NCBI RefSeq assembly: GCF_014649535.1
Contig: NZ_BMTF01000001.1
Span: 496,407-560,406, forward strand
Direction: 5' to 3'
DNA from: Streptomyces gelaticus
Lineage (GTDB): Bacteria > Actinomycetota > Actinomycetes > Streptomycetales > Streptomycetaceae
Length of the DNA: 64,000 bases
The first letter of the stretch is position 1. Each line of letters begins with the position of its first letter. Below are positions 44,830 through 54,418 of the stretch, piece after piece. The position numbers and the translations under genes were made by a program. The notes below the pieces were generated by a model. It ran no database searches. It was not told the origin of the DNA and saw only the letters and a list, made by a program, of their open reading frames with translations.

Positions 44830-46434
44830 ATGACGGCCCGATCGATACGGGGAGCGGTCGCCGCGGCACTGGCGACCGTGCTGTCATTGACCGCAGCGGC
44901 CTGTTCCCGGCCGGGTGGCCCGGACGGCGGGGGCTCCGGTTCGGGCGCGGGGGACTCGGCGGTGGTCGGCATCGCCTACGAGCCCGACAGCCTCAGCCCG
45001 CTGCTCGGCTACGGCAAGGACGGCAACTCCAAGATCTTCGACGGGCTGCTCGCCCTCGACGCCGGTATGAAGCTGCGGCCCGCGCTCGCTGTCGCCCTGC
45101 CCGAGGTGAGCGACGACGGACTGACGTACACCTACAGGCTCCGCAAGGGCGTGAAGTTCAGCGACGGCGAGCCGTTCGGCGCGAAGGACGTGGTCTTCAC
45201 CTACCGGACCATCCTCGACAAGAAGACCAACAACGCGTCCCGCACCGAACTCGACGCGCTGAAGAGCGTCGAGGCCAACGGTGACGACTCCGTCGTCTTC
45301 CGGCTCAAGTACCCCTACGCGCCCTTCGCCCAGCGCACCGTCCTGCCCATCGCGCCCGAACACGTCGCGGGCAGGCAGGACGTCAACACCGGCACCTTCA
45401 CCACCAGCCCCATAGGCACCGGGCCGTATCTGCTCACCAAGTGGTCCAAGGGCGAGAAGATCGTTTTCAGGGCCAACCCCGGCTACTGGGGCGGCGCGCC
45501 GAAGGTGAAGAAGTTCACCATGGCGATCATCAAGGACGACGACGTACGTGCCACCCGGCTGCGCTCCGGTGAACTCGACGGCGCGATCCTGCCGCCCAAT
45601 CTGGCCAAGGGCTTCGCCCGCGGCAGCGGCACCCGGACGTACGCCGCCACCACGTACGACTACCGCACCGTGACCCTGCCCACCCACAACGAGGTCACCG
45701 GCGACCTCGCCGTCCGGCGCGCCCTCGACATCGCCGTCGACCGGAAGGCCATGGTCGACTCGATCCTCAACGGTGAGGGGCGGCCCGCCTACGGGCCCGT
45801 CCCCACCGACAGCGAGTGGTTCACCAAGGGCACCGAACGCGCCCACGACCTCGCCGCCGCGAAGCGGATCCTCGACGACGCCGGATGGAAGCCGGGCAAG
45901 GACGGCATCCGCACCAGGGACGGCGTGCGCGCCGCCTTCCCGCTCTGGTACCTCACCGGCGACAAGCTGCGCCAGGACCACGCCCTCGCCTACGCCTCCG
46001 ACGCCAAGAAGGCCGGCATCGACATCACCACCGAGGCCGGGACCTGGGAGGTCATCGAGCCCCGGATGAAACAGGACGCGGTCCTCGCGGGCGGTGGATC
46101 ACCCGCCGACCCCGACTTCGACCAGTACACCCTGCTGAAGTCCTCGCTCGCGGGCGACGGCTTCAACAACATGGCCTGGTACGACAACGAGGCCGTCGAC
46201 CGGGCCCTCGAAGCGGGCCGCAGAAGCGGTGACAACGCCGCGCGCAAGTCCGCGTACGACACCGTCCAGCGCGAACTGGTGAAGAACCCCGGCTACACCT
46301 TCCTCACCCACATCGACCACCTCTACGTCGTCAAGGACCGCTTCGGCCCGCTCACCACCCAGGTCGAACCGCACGACCACGGACTGGCATCCGGCCCGTG
46401 GTGGAACGTCGAGGACTGGACGCCGCAGAAGTGA
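44830..46434 (+). CDS. nikA: Nickel ABC transporter substrate-binding lipoprotein (NikA type)
   Basis: A 534-residue SBP_bac_5 lipoprotein with lipobox TAAAC (Cys about 25). YEPDSLSPLLGYGKDGNSKI, then LTYTYRLRKGVKFSDGEPFG, and VRRALDIAVDRKAMVDSILN are conserved for the NikA/OppA family. Nickel is inferred from the Nur-like operator and the five-gene order shared with S. coelicolor nikABCDE, not from visible ligand residues. AAGGG lies 11 bases before ATG 44830; GTG 44821 is an alternative with poor spacing. Confidence 0.85.
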   Translation: MTARSIRGAVAAALATVLSLTAAACSRPGGPDGGGSGSGAGDSAVVGIAYEPDSLSPLLGYGKDGNSKIFDGLLALDAGMKLRPALAVALPEVSDDGLTYTYRLRKGVKFSDGEPFGAKDVVFTYRTILDKKTNNASRTELDALKSVEANGDDSVVFRLKYPYAPFAQRTVLPIAPEHVAGRQDVNTGTFTTSPIGTGPYLLTKWSKGEKIVFRANPGYWGGAPKVKKFTMAIIKDDDVRATRLRSGELDGAILPPNLAKGFARGSGTRTYAATTYDYRTVTLPTHNEVTGDLAVRRALDIAVDRKAMVDSILNGEGRPAYGPVPTDSEWFTKGTERAHDLAAAKRILDDAGWKPGKDGIRTRDGVRAAFPLWYLTGDKLRQDHALAYASDAKKAGIDITTEAGTWEVIEPRMKQDAVLAGGGSPADPDFDQYTLLKSSLAGDGFNNMAWYDNEAVDRALEAGRRSGDNAARKSAYDTVQRELVKNPGYTFLTHIDHLYVVKDRFGPLTTQVEPHDHGLASGPWWNVEDWTPQK

Positions 46435-47423
46435 ACCCGCGCCTCCCCTGGGGGCCGATGGGCAGGATGGCGGGACGGCGGGCGCTGTTCGCCGTCCCCG
46501 TCCTGGCCGCCGTGACCTTCGGAGTCTTCGCGGTCGCCGCCGCCTCCCCCTTCGACCCGGTCAAGGCCTACGCGGGCACCGCCGGGCTCACCGCGTCGCA
46601 GGAGAACCTCGACCAGCTGCGGGCCAACCTCGGTGTCGACCAGCCGCTCGTGAGCCGCTGGTGGAACTGGCTGCGCTCGGCCCTCGGCGGCGACTTCGGC
46701 GACTCCGCCGTGATGCGCCAGCCGGTGGCCGATGTCATCGGCGAACGCCTGGGCTGGTCCGTGCTGCTCGCCGCGACCGCCTTCGCCGTCGCCGTTCTCC
46801 TCGGCACGGGCCTCGGCGTACTGGCCGCCCGCAGGCCCGGCCGCCTGCTCGACCGGTGCGCCAGTTCTGCCGCGTACACGCTCGAAGCCGCCCCGGCCTT
46901 CTGGCTCGGACTGCTCGCCATCTGGTTCTTCGCCGTGGAACTCGGTGTGCTCCCGGCCGGCGGTCTCACCGACGCGGCCAGCGACACCGTCACCTTCGGT
47001 CAGGTCGCCGTCCACCTGGTGCTCCCCGCGGCCGTGCTCGGGATCTCCCAGCTGCCGTGGTTCTTCCTCTACGTGCGCCAGGGCGTCGCGGACGCGCTCG
47101 GCGAGGACCCGGTGCGCGGCGCCCGCGCCCGCGGACTGAGCGAGCGCACCGTACTGCTCGGCCACGCACTGCGCTCCGGGATGCTGCCGATGCTCACCCT
47201 CATCGGCTCCCGCGTCCCCGAACTCATCACCGGCGCCCTGCTGGTCGAGACGGTCTTCAGCTGGCCGGGGATCGCCGCCGCCACCGTGCAGGCCGCCACC
47301 TCCGTCGACTTCCCGCTGCTGGCCGCTCTCACGGTGCTGGCCACCGTGGCCGTCGTCCTCGGCAACCTCCTCTCCGACCTGCTGTACGCGCTCGCCGACC
47401 CGAGAGTGGGCTTCGATGGCTGA
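46431..47423 (+). CDS. nikB: Nickel ABC transporter permease (NikB type)
   Basis: A 330-residue permease with six membrane segments. ASPFDPVKAYAG is the N-terminal family motif and the EAA loop is EDPVRGARARGLSERTVLLG. VETVFSWPGIAAATVQAAT follows. GTG 46431 overlaps the nikA stop, so translation is coupled; the upstream in-frame ATG at 46398 lies inside nikA. Confidence 0.88.
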   Translation: MNPRLPWGPMGRMAGRRALFAVPVLAAVTFGVFAVAAASPFDPVKAYAGTAGLTASQENLDQLRANLGVDQPLVSRWWNWLRSALGGDFGDSAVMRQPVADVIGERLGWSVLLAATAFAVAVLLGTGLGVLAARRPGRLLDRCASSAAYTLEAAPAFWLGLLAIWFFAVELGVLPAGGLTDAASDTVTFGQVAVHLVLPAAVLGISQLPWFFLYVRQGVADALGEDPVRGARARGLSERTVLLGHALRSGMLPMLTLIGSRVPELITGALLVETVFSWPGIAAATVQAATSVDFPLLAALTVLATVAVVLGNLLSDLLYALADPRVGFDG

Positions 47424-48273
47424 AACCGCCCTCGGGCACCCGCTCCGCACCACCCGCCGCATCCGTGTGACCGTTTCCGCCGGGATCGTCGCCGCGGTGC
47501 TGCTGGCGGTCCTGCTCGTGCCGCCACTGGTCCAGCTCGACCAGCAGGCCGTCGACCTCGCGGCCAGGCTCCGCCCACCGTCCTGGGAGCACCCGTTCGG
47601 CACCGACGACGTGGGGCGCGATCTGCTGCTGCGCTGCGTCTACGGGCTCCGCGTCTCGCTGCTCGTCGGTGTCGTTGCCGGACTCACCGCGACCGTGATC
47701 GGGACCGCGGTCGGTGCGCTGGCCGCGGCGTTCGGCGGATGGACCGACCGCGTCGTCATGCGGCTCGTGGACACCTTCTCCTCCGTACCGCATCTGCTGC
47801 TCGGCATCTTCATCGTGGCCATGTTCCGGCCCGGTGTCGGCCCGGTGATCGTCTCCGTCGCGCTCACCCACTGGCTCTCGACGGCCAGGATCGTCCGCTC
47901 CGAAGTGCTGTCGCTGCGCTCGCGCCCTTTCATCGACGCGGCGATCTCGGGCGGGGCCTCGCGCGGGCGGGTCGTTGTCCGGCACCTGCTGCCCGCGGTG
48001 CTTCCGCAGGCGGGCCTGGCGGCCGTGCTGATGGTGCCGCACGCCATGTGGCACGAGTCCGCGCTCTCCTTCCTGGGACTGGGACTGCCCACCCATCAGG
48101 CGAGCCTGGGCAACCTCGTGCAGACGGCGCGCGGTTCGCTCCTGGCCGGGGACTGGTGGCCGACGCTCTTCCCGGGCCTGTTCCTCGTGATACCGACCCT
48201 CGCACTGGCGGGACTCGCCGGCGCATGGCGGGAGCGGATCAACCCGCGCCGCCGATCGGAGCTGATGCTGTGA
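47416..48273 (+). CDS. nikC: Nickel ABC transporter permease (NikC type)
   Basis: A 285-residue permease. HPFGTDDVGRDLLLRCVYGL and the EAA loop SRPFIDAAISGGASRGRVVV, with ALSFLGLGLPTHQASLGNLV, are typical of NikC/DppC. It overlaps nikB by eight bases and nikD by four. Confidence 0.88.
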   Translation: MAETALGHPLRTTRRIRVTVSAGIVAAVLLAVLLVPPLVQLDQQAVDLAARLRPPSWEHPFGTDDVGRDLLLRCVYGLRVSLLVGVVAGLTATVIGTAVGALAAAFGGWTDRVVMRLVDTFSSVPHLLLGIFIVAMFRPGVGPVIVSVALTHWLSTARIVRSEVLSLRSRPFIDAAISGGASRGRVVVRHLLPAVLPQAGLAAVLMVPHAMWHESALSFLGLGLPTHQASLGNLVQTARGSLLAGDWWPTLFPGLFLVIPTLALAGLAGAWRERINPRRRSELML

Positions 48274-49253
48274 AGAACGACCCCGGCCCGAAGGCGCCGG
48301 TCCTCTCCGTCCGCGGCCTCTCCGTGCGCTTCCGGATGCGGGGCGGCCGGCACATTGCCGCCGTCACCGACGCGCACTTCGACCTCGCGGCAGGGGAGTG
48401 CCTGGCGCTGGTCGGCGAGAGCGGCTGCGGCAAGTCCGTGCTGGCCTCGGCGCTGCTGGGACTGCTTCCGGGCAACGCGCGGACCTCGGGCTCGGCGCTG
48501 CTGGACGACGGCACCGACCTCCTCACCGCCGATGAACGCACTCTCGCCAGTACGGTACGGGGTCGCCGCATCGGACTCGTACCGCAGAGCCCTGCCGCAC
48601 ACCTCACCCCGGTCCGCACCGTGCGCGCCCAGCTGGAGGAGACCCTGCGCGAACTGACCGGCGTCCGCAGACCTGCGCTGCGCCCGGCGGCCGAACAGGC
48701 CGCGGCACGCGCCTCGTTCCCGGCCGGGCACCTCGACCGCTACCCGCACGAACTCTCCGGCGGTCTCGCCCAGCGGGCCGCGACCGCACTCGCCCTGATC
48801 GGCGACGCACCCCTGCTCCTGGCCGACGAGCCCACCACCGGACTCGACCGTGAGCTGGTCGAGCGGACCGTCGACGAACTGCGCCGCCACACCGACGGGG
48901 GCAGGGCGCTGCTGATCATCACCCACGATCTCGCGGCGGCCGAGCGGATCGCCGACCGGGTCGCCGTGATGTACGCGGGCCGCATCGTCGAACTGGCCGA
49001 CGCCGAGCGGTTCTTCGGGCAGCCCGGACCGCGCCACCCGTACGCGCGCGGCCTCCTCGACGCCCTGCCGGAGCGCGCCTTCGTTCCGATCCCCGGATTG
49101 CCGCCCGAGCTCGGGGCGCTTCCCGAGGGGTGCGCATTCGCGGCCCGCTGCGGCCGTGCCGACGACCGGTGTTCCGTACAGCCGCAGTTCGACGGCTCTC
49201 TCGCCTGCCACCACGGTGTGCGGGCGGACGGGGAGGAGCCGGTCCGTGCTTGA
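48270..49253 (+). CDS. nikD: Nickel ABC transporter ATP-binding protein (NikD type)
   Basis: A 327-residue ATPase. Walker A is GESGCGKS, signature LSGGLAQRA, Walker B LLLADEPTTGLD, and switch His ITHDLAAA. The C-terminal GCAFAARCGRADDRC is the Cys motif of the oligopeptide/nickel cassette proteins. GTG 48270 overlaps nikC stop. Confidence 0.88.
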   Translation: MKNDPGPKAPVLSVRGLSVRFRMRGGRHIAAVTDAHFDLAAGECLALVGESGCGKSVLASALLGLLPGNARTSGSALLDDGTDLLTADERTLASTVRGRRIGLVPQSPAAHLTPVRTVRAQLEETLRELTGVRRPALRPAAEQAAARASFPAGHLDRYPHELSGGLAQRAATALALIGDAPLLLADEPTTGLDRELVERTVDELRRHTDGGRALLIITHDLAAAERIADRVAVMYAGRIVELADAERFFGQPGPRHPYARGLLDALPERAFVPIPGLPPELGALPEGCAFAARCGRADDRCSVQPQFDGSLACHHGVRADGEEPVRA

Positions 49254-49935
49254 ACTCACCCGCATCACCGCCGGATACGACCGACGCGATCCCGTCGTCC
49301 GCGAGGTCTCGCTGCGCCTCGCGCCGGGGGAGTCGCTCGGACTGCTGGGCCCGAGCGGCTGCGGCAAGTCCACCCTGGCCAGGGTCGCGGCCCTGCTGCA
49401 CCGCCCGTACGCGGGCACCGTGGTGCTCGACGGCGAACCGGTACGTGGCTGGCGCCACCGTGCCCCGCGTGCGCAGCGCACCGCCGTCGGCGTCGTCTTC
49501 CAGCAGCCCCGGCTCTCCGCCGACCCCCGGCTCACCCTGCGTGAACTCATCGCCCAGCCGCTGCGTGCGACCGGCCGCCGCTCGGAGGTCGCGGACCGGG
49601 TGGCCGGGCTGGCGCCCGCCGTCGGGCTCACGCCGGAGCTCCTGGGCCGGCGCCCGCACGAGGTGAGCGACGGTCAGTTGCAGCGGGCCTGTCTGGCGAG
49701 GGCGCTGGTCCTGCGGCCGCGCTGGCTGATCTGCGACGAGATGACCGCGATGCTCGACGCGTCGACGACCGCCGCGCTGGTGGCGGTCGTCGAGGCCTAC
49801 CGGCGGGAGTCCGGGGCCGGGCTGCTGGCAGTCGGCCACGACCGGGTGCTGCTGGAACGCTGGTGCGACCGCACGGTCGGCTGGCGGGAGTGCTCCGGAC
49901 CCGCTGCGCCGCAGGAGTCCATGAGCCCGGCCTGA
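49246..49935 (+). CDS. nikE: Nickel ABC transporter ATP-binding protein (NikE type)
   Basis: A 229-residue short ATPase. Walker A is GPSGCGKST and the Q-loop is in VVFQQPRLSADPRL. The signature reads VSDGQLQRA rather than LSGGQ, and the Walker B LICDEMTAMLD has Met after Glu. The switch His is GHDRVLLER. NikE proteins are known to tolerate such changes. GTG 49246 overlaps nikD by eight bases. It closes the operon. Confidence 0.87.
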   Translation: MLELTRITAGYDRRDPVVREVSLRLAPGESLGLLGPSGCGKSTLARVAALLHRPYAGTVVLDGEPVRGWRHRAPRAQRTAVGVVFQQPRLSADPRLTLRELIAQPLRATGRRSEVADRVAGLAPAVGLTPELLGRRPHEVSDGQLQRACLARALVLRPRWLICDEMTAMLDASTTAALVAVVEAYRRESGAGLLAVGHDRVLLERWCDRTVGWRECSGPAAPQESMSPA

Positions 49936-50242
49936 TAGGTCCGTGTCCTGTTGCGTGGCCCGCCCGGCCGGGACGACCGCCCTCGACGCCGCCGCCTGCG
50001 GGACGGCCGTCCCGCAGGACCGGCCGGCGACCGGCAGCGCCGGCGGCACCCGGCTCGCCATCTCCACCTGTGCCGACGGGGCCGGCCGGCGCCGGACGCT
50101 CCCGGCCCGACGGGACAACGGCAGTCGACGGGCGGACGACGACCTGGTCAACTCTTGTGCGGTGCCTGTCCGTTGCGGCAAGAGCCGTCGCATACTCGGT
50201 CGCGTCCGCCCGTCCGGTCCACCACTCGCCCCGGGAGAATCC
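49936..50242. other. Intergenic stretch after nikE, 307 bp
   Basis: It holds the palindromic terminator at 49995-50018 and the promoter region of the phosphodiesterase-like gene. The downstream frame is open back to 49943 without any recognisable domain. Confidence 0.4.
49995..50018 (+). terminator. Perfect 24-bp palindrome, likely nik operon terminator
   Basis: CCTGCGGGACGG followed directly by its exact reverse complement, 59 bp after the nikE stop. Confidence 0.75.
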
Positions 50243-51160
50243 ATGGCGTTCCCGACCCGTCGAAGCGTCGTCACCACCGCGCTCGCCACCGTGGCCGCAG
50301 GCACGTTGCTTTCCCCGCGGACCGCCGCGGCGTCCGAAGCGGCCCCCACGTCCACCGCCGTACGACGCCACCGTCGGCAGCCGCTGCGCCGGGCCCACGC
50401 ACACAACGACTACCTGCACACACGACCCCTGTACGACGCGCTCGAACACGGATTCACCAGTGTCGAGGCCGACATCTTCCTGGTGGACGGGGAACTGCTG
50501 GTCGCCCACGAGGCCACCGACCTCGACCCCGCCCGCACCCTCGCCTCGCTCTACCTGGACCCGCTGCTGGCCAGGGTCCGGGCCAACCACGGCACGGTCC
50601 ACCTCGGCCACCACGAACCCGTACAGCTGCTGATCGACATCAAGACGGACGGAGCCGCGGCCTACCTCGAACTCGACCGGCAGCTCCGGCGCTACCGGCG
50701 GATGCTGACGTCGTACCACCACGGCCGGGTGCGCCCCGGCGCCGTCACCCCCGTCATCTCCGGCGACCGCGCCGCCCGCGTCCCGATGGAGGCGCAGCAG
50801 AGCCGGTACGCCTTCTACGACGGCCGCCCCGAGGACCTCGGAACCTCGGCCACCGCCGCGTTCATCCCGCTCATCAGCAGCAGCTGGAGCGATGGCTTCA
50901 GCTGGCTGGGCGCAGGGCCATTCCCCGCGGCCGAGCGGGACAAACTGCGCTCGCACGTGGACCGGGCCCATCGCAACGGTCAGCGCGTCCGCTTCTGGGC
51001 CACGCCGGACGCGCCGGGCCCGGCGCGGGAGGCCGTCTGGACGGAGCTGCTGGCCGCCGGGGTCGACCACCTCAACACCGATGATCTGGCCGGGCTCGAA
51101 GCCTTCCTCCGCACCCACGACCGGGACGGCCGGACCGGGGCCGCCCAGCCCCGCGGCTGA
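50243..51160 (+). CDS. Secreted PLC-like/glycerophosphodiester phosphodiesterase-fold protein
   Basis: A 305-residue exported protein with a twin-arginine signal (TRRSVVTTALATVAAGTLL). The mature part starts with RAHAHNDYLHTRPLYDALEH, then GFTSVEADIFLVDGELLVAH, the His and Glu-x-Asp sites of PLC/GDPD-type TIM barrels. LIDIKTDG and the C-terminal FWATPDAPGPAREAVWTELL complete the pattern. The HAHNDY class is poorly characterised. Likely Ca2+/Mg2+-dependent phosphodiesterase outside the cell. GGGAG lies seven bases before ATG 50243. Confidence 0.82.
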   Translation: MAFPTRRSVVTTALATVAAGTLLSPRTAAASEAAPTSTAVRRHRRQPLRRAHAHNDYLHTRPLYDALEHGFTSVEADIFLVDGELLVAHEATDLDPARTLASLYLDPLLARVRANHGTVHLGHHEPVQLLIDIKTDGAAAYLELDRQLRRYRRMLTSYHHGRVRPGAVTPVISGDRAARVPMEAQQSRYAFYDGRPEDLGTSATAAFIPLISSSWSDGFSWLGAGPFPAAERDKLRSHVDRAHRNGQRVRFWATPDAPGPAREAVWTELLAAGVDHLNTDDLAGLEAFLRTHDRDGRTGAAQPRG

Positions 51161-51293
51161 CCGCAGGCGCCACCCCGAGCGTGACAGCCAGTCAACACCC
51201 GGATGGCGGACACGCCAGCGCGCCGGGCGGCTCCTCCGCTACGCCACACTGGCGGCCGAATGCCGCATTCCGGCGCGGCGGAGGAGGTTGGCC

Positions 51294-51488
51294 ATGGCTA
51301 TTTCGATCTCACTGGTGCTGCTTCTGCTGATCCTTGCGGTGATCTTCCTCCGCAACGGGGGGCTGAAGATCTCGCATGCGCTGGTCTGCGCCATGCTCGG
51401 GTTCTTCCTCGCGGGTACGAGCATGGCGCCGACCATCCAGGACAGCCTGGCCGCCACGGCCGACGTCGTCAGCAACCTCACGCCCTGA
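51294..51488 (+). CDS. Small conserved Streptomyces membrane protein
   Basis: A 64-residue protein with two hydrophobic segments (ISISLVLLLLILAVIFL; HALVCAMLGFFLAGTSM) and a polar end (QDSLAATADVVSNLTP). GGAGG lies before ATG 51294. I recall relatives with the LKISHALVCAMLGFFLA pattern in Streptomyces chromosomes and mobile elements, but no function is known to me. Confidence 0.72.
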   Translation: MAISISLVLLLLILAVIFLRNGGLKISHALVCAMLGFFLAGTSMAPTIQDSLAATADVVSNLTP

Positions 51489-51523
51489 CCCCGGAGTCCC
51501 GCCGGGCGACCGTTCGCGGCGGG

Positions 51524-51895
51524 TCAGTCCCCGTCCGGGCCGGCCAGCCGCGAACGGATCAGGAACCGCACCCCCTCCGGGGCCTCCAGCGAGAATCCGC
51601 TGCCCCGCCCCTCCACCACGTCGACGATCAGGCGGGTGTGCGCCCACAGTTCGAACTGGCTCCTCGACATCCAGAAGGGGATGCTCTCCGCCACCCCGGC
51701 GACGTCGAGCGAAGCCACCAGCACATCGGAGCCACCGGTACGGAACTCGCCGTCCCGGTAGCACATGGGAGCGCTGCCGTCGCAGCAGCCGCCCGACTGA
51801 TGGAACATCAGCGGCCCATGCACCTCTCGCAGCCGTCGCAGCAACTCCGCCGCCGCGGGAGTGAGTTCCACCGGCGACGCGCCCGACGGGCTCAT
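51524..51895 (-). CDS. DUF779 family protein
   Basis: A 123-residue protein matching DUF779: PLMFHQSGGCCDGSAPMCYR is the conserved Cys motif, with FWMSRSQFELWAHTRLIVDV later. The clustered Cys suggests metal or sulfur chemistry. Relatives often sit beside aldehyde dehydrogenase genes. Here it is the last gene of a two-component operon, with its ATG overlapping the response-regulator stop (ATGA). GGAG precedes the start. Confidence 0.88.
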   Translation of the reverse strand: MSPSGASPVELTPAAAELLRRLREVHGPLMFHQSGGCCDGSAPMCYRDGEFRTGGSDVLVASLDVAGVAESIPFWMSRSQFELWAHTRLIVDVVEGRGSGFSLEAPEGVRFLIRSRLAGPDGD

Positions 51896-52605
51896 CGCAG
51901 CGGCTCCGGACGGAGATTCGCCCATGCGTAACGGTGCTCGGGGCGGCCCGTGTCGCCGTACTTGAGGCTGAGACTGATCCGGCCCGCGCCCTCCAGATAC
52001 TTCAGGTACCGCTGGGCGGTGGAGCGGCTGAGCCCCGCCCGCGCCGCCACTTCGTGCGCGGACAGCGGCCCCTCGGCGGCCGACAGGACATGGCGGATGA
52101 CATCCGCGGTCGGTGCGGAATGCCCCTTGGGCATTCCGGCCGCCGGGCCGGACTCCGCGGTACGGAGGGCACCGAAGATCTGGTCGACCTGCTCCTGTCC
52201 GGCCTCGCCGCGGCCGGCGCCCACGCCGTCCAGCGTCCGGCGCAGAGCCGCGTAACTCTCCAGCTTGGACCGCAGCCCGCCGAAACTGAACGGCTTGACC
52301 AGGTACTGGAGTGCCCCGTACCGCATGGCGGTCCGAACGGTCGACACATCTCGGGCCGCGGTCACCATGATCACATCGGCCGGGTGACCGAGCTGGCGCA
52401 GCCGTCGCACCAGCGTCAGCCCCGTCTCGTCCGGCAAATAGTGATCGAGGAGCACGAGGTCGACATGATCGCGCTCCAGGAAGGACAGCGCCTGAGCGGC
52501 GGTGTGCGCACGCGAGATGACCCGGAAGCCGGGGACCTTGGCCACGTACGCGGCATTGATCTCGGCGACCCGGAAGTCGTCGTCCACCACCAGGACATCG
52601 ATCAT
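51892..52605 (-). CDS. Response regulator, CitB/DcuR type
   Basis: A 237-residue regulator. Receiver residues include the acidic pocket VVDDDF, phospho-acceptor Asp54 (LVLLDHYLP) and the conserved Lys in YLVKPFSF. A linker and a C-terminal winged-helix domain (SAHEVAARAGLSRSTAQRYL) follow. The CitB/DcuR class controls carboxylate uptake or fermentation genes. Its ATG overlaps the kinase stop. Confidence 0.92.
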   Translation of the reverse strand: MIDVLVVDDDFRVAEINAAYVAKVPGFRVISRAHTAAQALSFLERDHVDLVLLDHYLPDETGLTLVRRLRQLGHPADVIMVTAARDVSTVRTAMRYGALQYLVKPFSFGGLRSKLESYAALRRTLDGVGAGRGEAGQEQVDQIFGALRTAESGPAAGMPKGHSAPTADVIRHVLSAAEGPLSAHEVAARAGLSRSTAQRYLKYLEGAGRISLSLKYGDTGRPEHRYAWANLRPEPLR

Positions 52606-54200
52606 CGCGACTCTCCCACTTCTGTCAGCGGCCGGACGGTGAGCGCCTCGGGCAGGACGACGGTGAAGACCGCGCCGCCGCCGGCGCGGGCCGTGACGCG
52701 GGCCGCGCCACCGTAGCGCTCGGCCAGCCGGCGCACCAGCGCCAGTCCCAGACCGCGCCCTCGGTGCGCGGGGGACTCCTTGGTGGACCACCCCTCGGCG
52801 AAGATCTGTTCACGCATCGTGGGAGGCACACCGGGCCCGTTGTCACTGACCCGCAGCACCGCCGTGCTGCCCTCCGCGAGCAGTTCCACCTCGATGAGAG
52901 TGGCGACGTCCAGCGCGTTGTCGATGAGGTTTCCGAGAACGGTCACCAGATCGCGCGGGTCCACCACCACGTCAGGGAGCCGGGTGCCCGGCGAGATGCG
53001 CAGCGACGCGCCCCGCTCCGCCGCGATGGCCGACTTGCCCACCAACAACGCCGAGAGCAACGGATCGTTGACGCGCTCGGCGACCTGCTCAGCCGAGGCC
53101 CGGTGACCTTCGGTCACCTCCACGACGAATTCCACCGCGGCTTCGTGCCTGCCGAGCTCCAGCAGACCGAGCAGGGTGTGCAGCCGGTTGGCGTGCTCGT
53201 GGTCCTGGGCTCGCAGCGCGTCCAACAGCCCGTGGGTGGAGTCCAGTTCACGGCTCAGCAGCTCCAGCTCGGTGCGGTCGCGCAGGGTCACCACGGCCCC
53301 GCCGTCGCCGGTGGGCATCCGGTTGGCTATCAGCACCCGGCCCCGGCAGACGGTGATCAGGTCGGCGCCGTAGACCCGCCCCGCCAGCACCTCCGCCGTA
53401 CGGCCCGGCGGCAGGACCTCGCCCAGCGGGCGCCCGACGGCCTGCTGGTCCAGCTCCAGCAGGCGCTGCGCCTCGTCGTTGAGCAGCCGGATCCGGCCCC
53501 GCGCGTCGAGGGCGAGCACCGCCTCGCGGATGCTGTGCAGCATGGCCTCGCGCTCGTCCAGCAGCGCGGAGATGTCGGTGAAGGCGAGCCCGTGCGTGCC
53601 GCGCTGGAGCCGCCGCGAGACGGCCAGCGCGGCCAGTACGCCCACCGCGAGCGCCGCACCGGAGTAGAGCAGCAGACCGGGAATGGTTCCCAGCAGCCGG
53701 TCATGGACGCTGTCGTAGGCGATGCCCACCGACACGGCGCCCACGATGTGCCGGCGCCCGTCGCGGAGCGGGACCTTCGCCCGTGCCGACCTGCCCAGCG
53801 TTCCGTCGTCGATCTGCATGATCTCGCGGCCGCCCAGAGCGGTGCTGGGGTCGGTCGAGACGTGCTTGCCGATCTGTGCGGTGTCGGTGTGCGACCAGCG
53901 GACCCCGCGGGTGTCCATGACGACGATGTACAGGGCTCCGGTGGCCCGCCGGATCCGTTCGGCCTCGGCCTGCACCGGGCCGCCGGGGCTGGGGTCGGTG
54001 CTCCGCAGATCGCGTACCAGCCCGGGTTCGGCGGCGGTGGTCTGGGCGATGGAAAGGGCCTGGTGCATCGCCTGGTTGTCGAGCTGATGGCTGAGCGGGG
54101 CGAGGAAGAGCCCCGTGATCAGCATGATCACTCCGGTGGTGATGGCCACCTGGGTGAAGAGCACCTGGGCGAAGACACGGCGGGGCCAGTGAATGCGCAT
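52602..54200 (-). CDS. Sensor histidine kinase, CitA/DcuS type
   Basis: A 532-residue membrane kinase. TM1 at about 10-33, an extracytoplasmic PAS-like/sCACHE domain (about 40-165), TM2 at about 166-190, a cytoplasmic PAS (about 215-310), then the His box HEHANRLHTLLGLLELG. ATPase motifs are NLIDNALD, DNGPGVPP and GRGLGLALVRRLAE. DcuS/CitA kinases sense external C4 or citrate-like acids. It starts at ATG 54200 and is divergent from a NitT/TauT-type ABC operon, a plausible target. Confidence 0.92.
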   Translation of the reverse strand: MRIHWPRRVFAQVLFTQVAITTGVIMLITGLFLAPLSHQLDNQAMHQALSIAQTTAAEPGLVRDLRSTDPSPGGPVQAEAERIRRATGALYIVVMDTRGVRWSHTDTAQIGKHVSTDPSTALGGREIMQIDDGTLGRSARAKVPLRDGRRHIVGAVSVGIAYDSVHDRLLGTIPGLLLYSGAALAVGVLAALAVSRRLQRGTHGLAFTDISALLDEREAMLHSIREAVLALDARGRIRLLNDEAQRLLELDQQAVGRPLGEVLPPGRTAEVLAGRVYGADLITVCRGRVLIANRMPTGDGGAVVTLRDRTELELLSRELDSTHGLLDALRAQDHEHANRLHTLLGLLELGRHEAAVEFVVEVTEGHRASAEQVAERVNDPLLSALLVGKSAIAAERGASLRISPGTRLPDVVVDPRDLVTVLGNLIDNALDVATLIEVELLAEGSTAVLRVSDNGPGVPPTMREQIFAEGWSTKESPAHRGRGLGLALVRRLAERYGGAARVTARAGGGAVFTVVLPEALTVRPLTEVGESR

Positions 54201-54418
54201 GTGCTCGCCCTCTGCCTTCCTCCGGCCAGGAACATGATGCTCCGTTTCGTCCTCGTGTGAACGCAACGTAAACGCCGTGGTCGCCGATGACCAGTCCTCG
54301 TGTCGCATTCGTTGCCGGAGCGCGAGCAGAACGAGCAGAACCCCGCGTTATGGGCAGAACCCGGAGTTGTGGGCGCAAGGGTGCCCGCGCCCGCGGGGCG
54401 CCTCTAGCGTCCCGCCCC

